Assembly: GCA_037349105.1 (NCBI GenBank)
Contig: JAYJMM010000036.1
Coordinates: 4,872,001-4,936,000, forward strand
Reading direction: 5' to 3'
Length of the DNA: 64,000 bases
Source of the DNA: Limnomonas spitsbergensis
Lineage: Eukaryota > Chlorophyta > Chlorophyceae > Chlamydomonadales
Part shown: positions 48,001 through 58,500 of the stretch, piece after piece
Layout of the letters: each line of letters opens with the position of its first letter
Numbering within the stretch: the stretch's first letter is position 1
The notes under the pieces: generated by a model
Databases searched by the model: none
Told to the model about the DNA's origin: nothing
Seen by the model: only the letters and a program-made list of their open reading frames with translations
Program-made: the position numbers and the translations under genes

Positions 48001-51000
48001 AGGCAAAACGTGCTACTGTGTGTGGACCTTGACCATGAGGCAAAAACGTGTTACTGTGTGTGGACCTTGACCATGAGGCAAAACGTGTTACTGTGTGTGG
48101 ACCTTGACCATGAGGGCAAGAACGTGCTACTGTGTGTGGACCTTGACCATGAGGCAAAACGTGTTACTGTGTGTGGACCTTGACCATGAGGCAAAAACGT
48201 GTTACTGGGTGTGGACCTTGACCATGAGGCAAAACGTGTTACTGTGTGTGGACCTTGACCATGAGGCAAAACGTGCTACTGTGTGTGGACCTTGACCATG
48301 AGGCAAAACGTGCTACTGTGTGTGGACCTTGACCATGAGGCAAAACGTGTTACTGTGTGTGGACCTTGGACCATGAGGCAAAACGTGTTACTGTGTGTGG
48401 ACCTTGACCATGAGGCAAAACGTGTTACTGTGTGTGGACCTTGACCATGAGGCAAAACGTGCTACTGTGTGTGGACCTTGACCATGAGGCAAAACGTGCT
48501 ACTGTGTGTGGACCTTGAACCATGAGGCAAAACGTGCTACTGTGTGTGGACCTTGACCATGAGGCAAAGACGTGTTACTGTGTGTGGACCTTGACCATGA
48601 GGCAAAACGTGCTACTGTGTGTGGACCTTGACCATGAGGCAAAACGTGTTACTGTGTGTGGACCTTGACCATGAGGCAAAACGTGTTACTGTGTGTGGAC
48701 CTTGACCATGAGGCAAAACGTGTCTACTGTGTGTGGACCTTGACCATGAGGCAAACGTGTTACTGTGTGTGGACCCTTTCGACCATGAGGCAAAACGTGC
48801 TACTGTGTGTGGACCTTGACCATGAGGCCAAAACGTGCTACTGTGTGTGGAGCCTTGACCATGGGCAAAACGTGTTACTGTGTGTGGACCTTGACCATGA
48901 GGCAAAACGTGTTACTGTGTGTGGACCTTGACCATGAGGCAAAACGTGCTACTGTGTGTGGACCTTGACCATGAGGCAAAAACGTGTTTACTGTGTGTGG
49001 ACCTTGACCATGAGGCCAAAACGTGTTACTGTGTGTGGACCTTGACCATGAGGCAAAACGTGCTACTGTGTGTGGACCTTGACCAGTGAGGCAAAACGTA
49101 GTTTACTGTGTGTGGGACCTTGACCATGAGGCAAAGACGTGCTACTGTGTGTGGTACCTGGACCCATGAGGCCAAGACGTGTATACTGTGTGTGGGACCT
49201 TGACCATGAGGCAAAACGTGTTACTGTGTGTGGACCTTGGACCCTGAGGCAAAACGTGCTACTGTGTGGGACCTTGACCATGAGGCAAAACGTGGCTACT
49301 GTGTGTGACCTGACCATGAGGCAAAACGTGTTACTGTTGTGTGGACCTTGACCATGAGGCAAACGTGCTACTGTGTGTGGACCTGGACCATGAGGCAAAA
49401 CGTGTTTACGTGGGTGTGGACCTTGACCATGAGGCAAGACGTGTTACTGTGTGTGGGTGGACCTTGAACCATGAGGCAAAGACGTGTTACTGTGTTGGTA
49501 GGACCTTGACCATGAGGCAAAACGTGGATTACTGTGTGTGGACCTTGACCATGAGGCAAAACGTGCTACTGTGTGTGGCACCTTGACCATGAGGCAAAAC
49601 GTGCTACTGTTTGTGGACCTTGACAGAGGCAAAACGTGTTTACTGTGTGTGGACCTTGACCATGAGCACGTTTGTGTGTGGACCTTGACCATGAGCAAAA
49701 CGTGTTACTGTGCTGTTGGACCTTGGACCATGAGGCAACAACGTAGTTACTGTGTGTGGACCTGACCATGAGGCAAAACGTGTTACTGTGTGTGGACCTT
49801 GACCATGAGGCCAAAACGTGTTACTGTGTGTGGACCTTGACCATGAGGCAAAACGTGACTGACCATGAGCAAACGTGCTACTGTGTGGGACCTTGACCAT
49901 GAGGCAAAACGTGCTACTGTGTGTGGACCTTGACCATGAGGCAAAACGTGTTACTGTGTGTGGACCTTGACCATGAGGCAAAACGTGCTACTGTGTGTGG
50001 ACCTTGACCATGAGGCAAAACGTGCTACTGTGTGTGGACCTTGACCATGAGGCAAAACGTGCTACTGTGTGTGGACCTTGACCATGAGGCAAAACGTGCT
50101 ACTGTGTGTGGACCTTGACCATGAGGCAAAACGTGTTACTGTGTGTGGACCTTGACCATGAGGCAAAAAGAAAGGGAGCTGCCTCCTGCAGGCAGGGGCG
50201 TGTGAGGGTTAACGAAGCTGTGCAGAGTGGATCAGCTAGGTGGGCAGAGGGTGATACTTGGTGTGGATCAGCTAGGTGGGCAGAGGGTGATACTTGGTGT
50301 GGATCAGCTAGGTGGGCAGAGGGTGATACTTGGTGTGGATCAGGGCTGAGTGGCGGAAAGAAAGAAAGCTGCCCTTTGCAACCAGGTGGGCAGCACATGC
50401 CACTGGGTGTTATTATTGACACTGTCTGGCCCTCATAAAAGTTCTTTTAGGGGGTGATGCCAGGGTGATGTGACAGCAAGATCCAGGTGTGGACCAGGGC
50501 AGTGTGGATACACTCCACAATGGTGATTGTGATTAAAACGAAACAAAAAATCGTGTTGCCTAGTTTAGAAGAGAACGAGGTATATACATCCTTAACTCTT
50601 CACCCTAAAATCTGAACCCCAAATCATTAGTCCTGATTACTGTCACGCTTGCAGGAAATGGATTTGAAAGCAGCTGGGATCCAGAGTCCAGCTGCCACCA
50701 TCCATCTACAACCTTTGCTAGTACCGGTTTTGATATTATCATACTGCTGTACTCCTTTCCACAGGAGTAGGGCTCAAAAGGAGCATGGATCCAGAGTCCA
50801 GCTGCCACCATCCATCTACAACCTTTGCTAGTACCGGTTTTGATATTATCATACTGCTGTACTCCCTTCCACAGGAGTAGGGCTCAAAAGGAGCATGGAT
50901 CCAGAGGCCAGCTGCCACCATCCATCTACAACCTTTGCTAGTACCGGTTTTGATATTATCATACTGCTGTACTCCCTTCCACAGGAGTAGGGCTCAAAAG

Positions 51001-53460
51001 GAGCATGGATCCAGAGGCCAGCTGCCACCATCCATTCACAACCTTCACCCATATTGATATTATATTATCATACCGGTATTCCCTCCCTCTCTCAGGGGTA
51101 GGGCTCGAAATCAGCCTGAATCCAGAGGCCAGCTGGCACTACCCATCCACACCACAGGAGCTGTCCAGGTTCATTGTGTTCTGCAGCCTGCATAAAAAAG
51201 GGTGAGCCAGGGGGGGGAAACGAGGACCTGCATGCAAAATGAAGGGCAGGAGAGCAGGGCCAGGGGAAAGAAACTGTAACTTACTTTTATGGGAAATGGC
51301 TGAGGTAGGGAGGTCAAGTGGATATAAATGCATGAGCCAGCGGAATGCCGAGAGACCGGGGATGTGCTGTTGGTATAAAGTCTGCTCAGAGCATCATGTG
51401 GCCTCATTGATGAGATGTTTGGATTTTGAATTTGGATTTGAAACGTGTCAGGTACACCTTGTCTGGAGGTGCGAAGTTTGGTGCGGACCTACTGGCCTAC
51501 CCTGGGGACCCGGCTGAGTTCCATGCACAATTCACGGTGAGCCCTGTAATGGGAATCCTGAATTCAATTGAGGTGAAGGTGAAGGTTAAAATAAAATATC
51601 TGGGAAATCACCGGGGCAAGGTAGGGGAGCCTCCTCTGAACTGCTTGTACCCTAAAAACTTGCTTTCCTCCAGCCGTTGCTGTGGCTTCAGCAGCTGGAA
51701 GAGGCTTTTTTGATTTCTTCGCGTGTAGTAACCAAGCGCATTGCAAGGGAGCTGAAGGAGGGCCACCCACCCACCAAAATGGCAGTTGTAGGGATTAGGG
51801 AAGCGCGTGCGTGGGCCTGAACAGGGGAGCCCTGTCATATGTCGATATGTGTGGACGAATGGTAGAGAGGGGGCTCATTTCAGGAATAGGAGAATGCCTC
51901 CTCCTAATGAAGAGGAAGCAGTCTCCTGGTGTATGTCTGGTATTCCTGGGAAGATACAGAGCCTGGCCTAGCCGATCTCCCTTCTCAAGGCTCTTTAAAG
52001 CGCACCCATATATGTTTACGTCCAGGTTTAATAGCGTACCTAGGGAGATAGTGCCATGGGACACGTGCATGCACAAAAACATATTGGACGGCAAGGCTCG
52101 TTGCCCACGGACTCATACTACTCAAGCGGCAGGGAGTGTCAAGGGCTTTGCGTGTCTTGGCTTGTGATTTAGGGTTCAGGGTTAATGCAACTCCCTGGTA
52201 ATGCCTGCTGATACAGACTTCTGCCGAACTCCCTGTTTTCTGCTCATATAGACGTGTGACTGGCTTCCTGCCTCTCTCTTCCTGTTCTTATTCAATATGC
52301 TGGCATCATGCAATGGATGACGAACCTTATGGCTGGGTGGATTGTGTAGGTTCGGCCCATCACCCGAGGCACTCCTCTCAACCCCATTCTGCTCAAGTCG
52401 GCATCCAGGTATGAATGCATTAAGTCTGGCGGGTGGTGTCACTCGCTTTTCAACACCGTCTGTGGTACTTGTTTCGTAGTATTTCAATCACATGATGCCA
52501 GTACCGTATTGAACTATGCAACCGTCCATTTTTTCCTCAGAGCATGCATGCGGCTCATCAGATGGGCTGACTGGAATCATTTCTCTTCCCCATCACTCGA
52601 CACCCAGGTCTGCAGCATCACCCCTGCTGCCAGCGTACACTGCCCTGCGTACACTGCCCTGCGTACACTGCCCTGCGTACACCCCACTGATACATTCACT
52701 GGAGGCCTACATTTTAGATGGGCTGCCCTAAGAGGGGCTGCCTTTCCTTTGCCTTACAATTTAGGGTTTCCTGAACTAAACCCTAAATCCTTAATTACGG
52801 GCTGCCTTTCCCTTGCCTTTAGATGGCCTGTCTAGAGGGGCTGCCTTAAGAGGATCTGCCTTTCCTTTATCCTTTCTCAGAAGGGCTTTTCCCTCTGTCT
52901 TGTTTTCTCTCTCCCACTCAGTTTCCTCTAAGACTGTTGGATGCCCACATGGCCAACCTTTGCTTGAGCAGTGTCCAGAGGTGTAATTCATTAACTGGAG
53001 ATCGGGATCTTAGGACTTCCTTTCCTTTTGGGGGTGGCCTTCTCCTTCACCTGTTGCCTCTGGTTTTTCTCCTCCTCTTCTGAATGTCAAATGAATTACA
53101 CCGCTGGGCCATGCTGAAAAGGCTCTTCCCTTATTTTCTAGCCATAAGTTAATTGTCTTCCCGACCAGACAGTTGGGCGCCCACGCGGCCGAGCGTCTTT
53201 TCAGCAGGGCCCTGAGGTGTAACGTCATTGACTGAAGATCCGGTAACTGAAGCTGTGTTTGATGCACCAGGGGATCTCACACAGCCAGGAAGCACCTGCT
53301 GCTGGCTACGGTCCCTGCCCTGGATGAAGCCGCGGAGGGGAAGCTGCAGGGCCGGAGAGCGGGATGCAGGTTGCAGGAATGGCTGGAAGCGGTGGTGGGG
53401 GCAGGTGGCAGCGTGGCATACCTATCCTTTGGCCCAGAAACTGGGTTTGGAGGCAAATAG
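33040..53460 (+). CDS. SEN34: tRNA-splicing endonuclease subunit SEN34
   Basis: Eleven exons whose phases all match: 33040-33112, 33379-33438, 34610-34687, 35333-35565, 36557-36637, 38319-38603, 39250-39595, 51096-51201, 51452-51536, 52350-52408, 53271-53460; 531 residues. The N-terminus reads GYVWRADDVIRLRRDHRIYG then INGLPLELSADETSLLV, as in SEN34 N-terminal domains. The C-terminus has FIVFCSLHKKG, GGAKFGADLLAYPGDPAEFH and TARKHLLLATV. The catalytic Tyr (in YPGDP), His (eight residues later) and Lys (in ARKHLLL) are all present, so the subunit should cut the 3' splice site of pre-tRNAs in the nucleus. The middle is unusual: about 250 residues with a duplicated block, S(D)RxYYAYYEA-VGxYAE...LPMLE, and Gln/Ala-rich spacers. 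Intron 7 (39596-51095) is 11.5 kb of satellite DNA. The start is the first ATG in frame with the exon 1 motif. Confidence 0.9.
33972..34165 (+). mobile_element. Dispersed element of about 180 bp, copy 5
   Basis: Plus orientation. It runs from TTTTTTGGCTACAAGGCC through GGACCAAACCTGGACCGTCC to GTAGCTGACATGTAGCTGAG. It lies in SEN34 intron 2, which otherwise shows only unique sequence. Confidence 0.7.
34845..34935. repeat. Interstitial telomere-like (CCCTGAA)n
   Basis: CCCTGAA is repeated about eight times, followed by CCCTCAA variants, in SEN34 intron 3; looser copies extend upstream to about 34690. It is one base from the plant-type telomere unit CCCTAAA. True CCCTAAAC-like words occur nearby at 35850-35875 and 36165-36178. 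Confidence 0.85.
35566..35730 (+). repeat. Copies of the exon end plus donor of SEN34 exon 4
   Basis: The true end GCGTACTACGAGGCG|GTGAGTTAC (35565/35566) is followed at roughly 50-bp spacing by diverged copies: GTACAAGTAGGTGGTGAGTC, GTACTAGGAGGCGCTGAGGC and GTGCTAGGAAGCGGTGCC. The first keeps a usable GTGAGT. All three run on in frame, so intron retention would extend the protein by about 55 residues. Confidence 0.75.
37840..38318 (+). repeat. Acceptor-plus-exon-start copies before SEN34 exon 6
   Basis: The true acceptor GCAAGCAG|GCGCTGCATCACC (38318/38319) is preceded by copies ending CACCTGCCAGCAG|GTGCGGCATCATC (about 37896), CACCTGCCAGCAG|GCGCTGCATCATC (about 37999) and CACCTGCCAACAG|TTGCTGCATCATC (about 38120). 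Spacing is about 100-200 bp and each has its own pyrimidine tract. Confidence 0.9.
39667..39757. repeat. Left flanking direct repeat of the 37-bp array (AGAAAGAAAG family)
   Basis: AGAAAGAAAGGAAGCTGCC, CTCCTGCAGCCAGGGGC and GTGAGGGTTAA are found again just past the array at 50167-50215 and partly at 50357-50395. Related phrases occur at 5965-6020 and 36420-36480, so this is also a dispersed repeat. Confidence 0.8.
39756..50168. repeat. 37-bp satellite array, about 281 copies, inside SEN34 intron 7
   Basis: The unit contains GGCAAAACGTG(T/C)TACTG then TGTGTGGACCTTGACCATGA. The main variable base is GTGTTAC/GTGCTAC. Rare variants (CAAGACGTGCAACTG at about 40459 and 40829) recur 370 bp apart, showing a ten-unit higher-order duplication. 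From about 39756 to 44240 units are nearly perfect; from about 44240 onward single-base insertions and deletions become frequent, worst at 46970-47610 and 49080-49870. There are no unique spacers, so this is not CRISPR-like. All reading frames here are artefacts. Confidence 0.98.
50162..50400. repeat. Right flanking direct repeat and 36-bp tandem repeat
   Basis: The left-flank sequence recurs immediately after the last 37-bp unit. A 36-bp unit (GTGGATCAGCTAGGTGGG then CAGAGGGTGATACTTG) is then repeated three and a half times (50227-50345), and a third AGAAAGAAAGCTGCC copy follows. Confidence 0.85.
50640..51095 (+). repeat. About 115-bp copies of the acceptor and exon start before SEN34 exon 8
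   Basis: Three nearly identical units (TTCCACAG|GAGTAGGGCTCAAAAG, CAGAG(G/T)CCAGCTGCCACC), with acceptors near 50763, 50873 and 50983, and a partial one near 50652, precede the true exon start CTCTCTCAG|GGGTAGGGCTCGAAAT at 51096. Each has its own TACTCCC(T/C)TTCC pyrimidine tract. If used, copies would add about 20 codons with altered frames. Confidence 0.93.
52625..52685. repeat. Short repeat CCCTGCGTACACTG, four copies
   Basis: A 14-bp unit repeated about four times in the last SEN34 intron. Confidence 0.9.
52935..53235 (+). mobile_element. SINE-like fragments with a CACGCGGCCGAG core
   Basis: Two fragments (about 52938-52990 and 53172-53235) share GGGCGCCCACGCGGCCGAG and AGCAGGGCCCTGAGGTGTAA-type phrases, including a GTCATTGACTG end. 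Further copies are at 26826-26877 (minus strand), 63044-63105, 63517-63572 and 63600-63662. They lie in the last SEN34 intron; the second ends about 35 bp before the last acceptor. Confidence 0.7.
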
Positions 53461-53639
53461 AGTCCTCCTTCCCACATATTGTGTTTACTACAAAGTCTGC
53501 AGGACTCCAGGTCTTTTGAGTGGATCGTTGGGAGGTTGCTTAATGGAACTTGAGGGACCAGCAGTAGAGGGCGGAAGGTTTGCATATCGTGATTGTGAAA
53601 TTCAATTGATTGGCCTGTTCACAAATTTGAACTTTGCCA

Positions 53640-54330
53640 AGTATGTGAACAATGCTGGCTGGGGTTCTCATACATTTGTGCTGCACTGCGAAACGGCTGC
53701 CGAACTACAATTTCTCGGTCTTGCTGACGTTGACCTAGAGCTCTTTAGCTGTCCGCATATAACAGGCACATGAGTGCTGGCCCCGCCCTCAGCGCAAGAC
53801 CCTCTGCCAGGCATTTGGCTGCAATAGTACCAGGCAGGTCGCTGATGTAGAGGCTGAAGAGAAGGGGATGAGAGGGCAGCCCTGCTTGACACCTCTGGTG
53901 CAAAGAACATGGCCACTCCTTTTATGGCCGTCTGTGAGCGTATGGAATGCACCGATACAAAGCGCTTGGGCGGCCTGAAGGTATTTGAAGGCGCTGAGAC
54001 AGATGCTGCCAAAGCCCCCGGGGCACAAAGTCATAGGCCTTGGTGAAGTTTACATAGGCCACATGCAACAAGCTATGGCCCCCAGGTGCCCGTTGTGCAT
54101 GTAGTGCATGCCTCACGAGGAAAGCAGCCTGGAGCGTACTGCGGCGCCGCTGGAATCCGAACTGTTCAGGAGGGATGTGCTCGTGCAAGCGCGCCCAATG
54201 ATCAGTGATGCTGGTAAGCATGCTAGCATACAACCGGTATAGCACGCAGGTGATGGCAATAGGCTAGTAATTACCGATATCAAGGGTGTCACCCCTTTTG
54301 TAGATCCGCGGGAAAACTCCAGATCAGATT
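53640..54330 (-). pseudogene. Decayed LINE reverse transcriptase
   Basis: On the minus strand, pieces of a non-LTR reverse transcriptase appear in order: GVFPRIYKRGDTLDIGNY then a stop, CVLYRLYASMLTS, PPEQFGFQRRRSTLQAAFLV, NFTKAYDFVPRGLW, GVKQGCPLIP (then a frameshift) and SLYISDLPGT. The catalytic YADD box reads YADS followed by a stop, and VNVSKTE follows out of frame. Frameshifts and stops show that it is dead. It begins about 180 bp after the SEN34 stop, in antisense orientation. Confidence 0.85.
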
Positions 54331-55505
54331 GGAGCCATGTCTCATACCAGGGCCCCATACAATACGCATGCCACATGCCCGCATTGTTCAAGGCATGGCT
54401 TGCTTGGTGGAGTTGGGCTGACAGTGCACGTACTTCATAAGCGTGGATCAGTAGCTCCGTCCTGGCCAGCAGGAGAAGACTGTAGACAACAGGTGAGGGC
54501 GATTAGGGTGCACAGATCGGGTTTCTGAGCCGTACTAGCAGCCTTGTAAGCCCCCTCCCAGATCTACCACGAGAACGCAACACCTGCTATATTGTTACGA
54601 CTTGGCCTTCGTGCGGAAGATATATGGCACCAATTGTACAAGGAATGGCGTTGAATCTGCTGCTGTTCCTTGCCCTCTTCGGCGTGGCCTTCTCTCAATC
54701 TCACAACTCGACGAGAGATACGAGCTTTATGGAGACGATAGATGAGGACGCTCGGATTTTCGTCTGGCACCATTTTCTGTCTGACGGTGGGTGGTAGGTA
54801 CCCGGCTACAGCACAGCTGCAGCGCCTTGGAATGTTGCCAAGTCGAAAAAACAGCCATGGTGTCGCTGCTCCCGAAAGGGCTTGTCACTAAGCATTTAAA
54901 TGGACTACTCTCAGATTGAAAAGGGCTACTCATGAGTGTTCAACTGGGGGGGGTGAGTTGCTGTGGCAGCTCTTACATTTGCCCGACATGGACAGTGCAT
55001 GGGGCCCCGACTGGCCCCCCTGAAGGAAGTGCAACAGGCTGATGCTTTGCTCTGTCAATGGGCTGACAGAGCAAACGAACAGCCTCTTGGGCAGAAGAGC
55101 ACTATGTGGCAAGCTAGTGTAAATACATTTACATAGCAGTGTCGCATAGCCGTCCCTGTGTCATCAGCTTTACACGCTGAGACAGTAGCACGACCACTCC
55201 GATGAGCCCTTGGGCTGCCCCTTCAAATTAAATTACTACACCCACAGGGCGCAGACCTGAGCGTTGCTTGAAAGAGGAATGGAGTATCCCATTTGTCGGC
55301 CACCCTTGGCTACCCTTGGCTACCCTTGGCTACCCTTGGCTACCCTTGGCTACCCTTGGCTACCCTTGGCTACCCTTGGCTACCCTTGGCTACCCTTGGC
55401 TACCCTTGGCTACCCTTGGCTACCCTTGGCTACCCTTGGCTTAAACGGGAAGAAATTATGATCACTGATGGGAAGAAACACCGTCTACCTCTGTTTTTTC
55501 TATAG
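54331..55505. other. Region between the LINE remnant and prolyl hydroxylase exons
   Basis: No recognisable exon was found. An N-terminal exon of the prolyl 4-hydroxylase may lie here but I could not identify it. The tract 55305-55441 is a simple repeat (listed separately). Confidence 0.4.
55305..55441. repeat. 10-bp repeat TACCCTTGGC, about 14 perfect copies
   Basis: A perfect decamer array about 65 bp upstream of the first identified prolyl hydroxylase exon. Perfect copies indicate recent expansion. It gives two overlapping reading frames with a 10-residue period that are not genes. Confidence 0.97.
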
Positions 55506-58500
55506 CTGCTATGCTTGCACATGTTCCCTAGCCAAGAATTCCACATTTTGCCTGATTGGCTGCGGTGTGCGCCTCCCTGCGGCACAGATGAATGTGATTA
55601 CATCCGGAACAAGGCAGAGAAACGGCTGGCGAGATCAGGAGTCGTTGGTGAGTACGTACCATCCATTCTGGTGCCATCCATCCTCACACCCATCCAAGGA
55701 TGGGAGGGCAGGTTGTGTCTACCTCCCATCAAAGACAGTACTCCTGTATATGTAGGCATCGGTGATGTGATATGATATTATATAGTATATAATTGTATAT
55801 GCCCGTGACCTGTATTGCTGCCGATATTCTGGGTGACATATTACATCAAGACCGTCCCTGATCGACCGTGCCGACAATGTCTTACCGACTTACCCTCTGG
55901 ATCTGGACATGCAATCAAATCATTCTGATGCCATGAACAAAACCAGACGCGATCGGCTGACCCCATGGACTGACCCCATGAACAGACCCCATGGACTGAC
56001 CCCATGGACTGACCCCATGGACTGACCCCATGGACTGACCCCATCAGCTGACCCCATCAGCTGACCCCATGGACTGACCCCATGAACTGACCCCATGGAC
56101 TGACCCCATCAGCTGACCCCATCAGCTGACCCCATCAGCTGACCCCATGGACTGACCCCATGGACTGACCCCATGGACTGACCCCATGGATTGACCCCAT
56201 GAACTGCCCCCATGGACTGACCCCATGAACTGACCCCATGGACTGACCCCATGGACTGACCCTATCAGCTGACCCCATGGACTGACCCCATGAACTGACC
56301 ACATGGACTGACCCCATGGACTAACCCCATGGACTGACCCCATGAACTGACCCCATGGACTGACCACATGGACTGACCCCATCAGCTGACCCCACGGACT
56401 GACCCCATGGACTGACCCCATGGACTGACCCCATGAACTGACCCCATGGACTGACCACATGGACTGACCCCATCAGCTGACCCCATGGACTGACCCCATC
56501 AGCTGACCACATGGACTGACCACATGGACTGACCACATGGACTGACCACATGGACTGACCACATGGACTGACCCCATGGACTGACCCCATCAGGTGAACC
56601 CATGAACTGACCACATGGACTGACCCCATGGACTGACCCCATGGACTGACCCCATCAGCTGCCCCCATGGACTAACCACATGGACTGACCACATGGACTG
56701 ACCCATGGACTACCCCCATGGACTGATCCCATGGACTGATCCCATGGACTGATCCCATGGACTGACCACATGGACTGACCACATGGACTGACCCCATGGA
56801 GGCATGGACTGATCCCATGGACTGACCCCATGGACTGACCCCATGGACTGACCCCATGGAGGCATGGACTGACCCCATGGACTGACCCCATGGAGGCATG
56901 GACTGACCCCATAAACTGACCCCTGATCGGTGCCATATCCTTGGCCGGACTCCCTCAGATACGGGCAATGGTGGTAGTCAGGTGTCGGACATCAGGACGT
57001 CGGACGGCATGTTTTTCGCACGGGCCGAGGACCAGGTCATAGAAAGTAAGATGGGTCAGTTTGACCGGGGGACAGGTTTGAATCTATGGGGGACTAGGGG
57101 AATTCGCGATGCATGCCTGGCTACGTTACGAAAGATTGAGCCGAGGCTCGCATTTGACAAGACCTGCTAACCTTGCTTACTCGTCTTTTCCGGCCGGGAG
57201 GATCAGGTCATAGAAAGAATCAGGGTTTTAACCAGTCAGGATACAGGATTCGCCAGGGCCTTAACCCTTTAGCCCTTTCACCCTGAAGTGCTTAAGCCCT
57301 TCAACCCTTTAATCATTCAGGAATGGCCAGGGCTTCACCCCATGGTCTGATCATTATGGTGCATATTGGCAAAATATTTCCTAAACTAGCAGCTCCTTCA
57401 ACAGGCGAACAACTGATCCATCAGAGTCAGTCAGGAACTTTCATTTTCCCGTGCATGTTTCTGGTGAACCTGCATGTAGCAGATCTTCATAAGCTCGTTG
57501 CACGATCGCCGACCCAAGCAGAGGGCTGCCTCAACCCCATCCTGAACCTCGCCTCCTGCTGCAGCTATTGAGCGGAGGCTAGCTGAGTGGACCCTGACCC
57601 CGGTACATAGTGGAGAGGGGCTGCAGGTGCTCCGGTACCGCAAGGATCAGAAGTACGACGCGGTGAGAGTGACGACGCGGGCTTGGGGTTTAGGGTCCCC
57701 CCCCCCCAACCATAAATAAATAAGGGGTTTAGGATGAGTTGGGGTCGCAATGCTAGTTTTTGTGTCAGTCGGGTGGTAACGGCCCGGATGCAGCCCTGGC
57801 GCCAAGCTGAGCTGTTCTCATATTGCCACAACTTGCAAGCCTTTTTGTGGCGCAATAACCACCGCTGAGATCTTGAGTGCTTATTTATGTTGTAGTCGTA
57901 TGTTGTCAGGAAGCTCATTAACCGGATGACATGAACCGGATGGCATTACCCGGATGGCCGAGATGATTTGCAACTTCTGCTGATTCCCTAATGGTGATGC
58001 TGATTCTCTAATGCTGATCCTGATTCTCTGGTGCTGATTCTGTTAAATGTGTGATTATGTGATGCTGGTCCTGATTCTCTGATGATGATGCTGGTCCTGA
58101 TTCTCCGATGATGATGCTGGTCCTGATTCTCCGATGATGAGGCTGGTCCTGATTCTCTGATGCTGATTCTCTGATGCTGATACTGATGCTGATGCTGGTC
58201 TTGATTCTCTGATGCTGATTCCCTGATCCTGATGTAATTCTCTGATGCTGATCATGGTGCAGCACTGGGACTTTTTCTTTGACGAGGTCAACGTCAAGAA
58301 CGGTGGCAACCGCTTCGCAACTGTGCTCTTGTACTTGGCAGCAGCTGATGACGGCGGGGAAACGGTGAGCAGAATGGGTCCCTTGGATCCTGTTGTAGGA
58401 TTCAAGGGATCCACAACAGCAACCTCTCCGCAACATTTAACCCCCAGGAGTCTGCCTAGGGGGTAAATGTTGCGGAGAGGGTGCTGTTGTGGGTCCCTTG

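Noticed and set aside
39756..50168. CRISPR-like array
   Set aside because: Units are directly adjacent with no unique spacers, the host is eukaryotic, and no cas genes are present. It is a satellite.
51811..52167. 118-codon plus-strand frame in a SEN34 intron
   Set aside because: No family motif, no splice context, and it is contained within an intron whose flanking exons join perfectly.
53228..53773. 181-codon plus-strand frame
   Set aside because: The SEN34 last exon is read in another frame here (ARKHLLLATV to GPETGFGGK and stop at 53460). The longer frame is a shadow plus 3' flank.
55841..56968. Minus-strand frames of MGSVHGVSPWGQ repeats
   Set aside because: These are artefacts of the 13-bp satellite in the prolyl hydroxylase intron.
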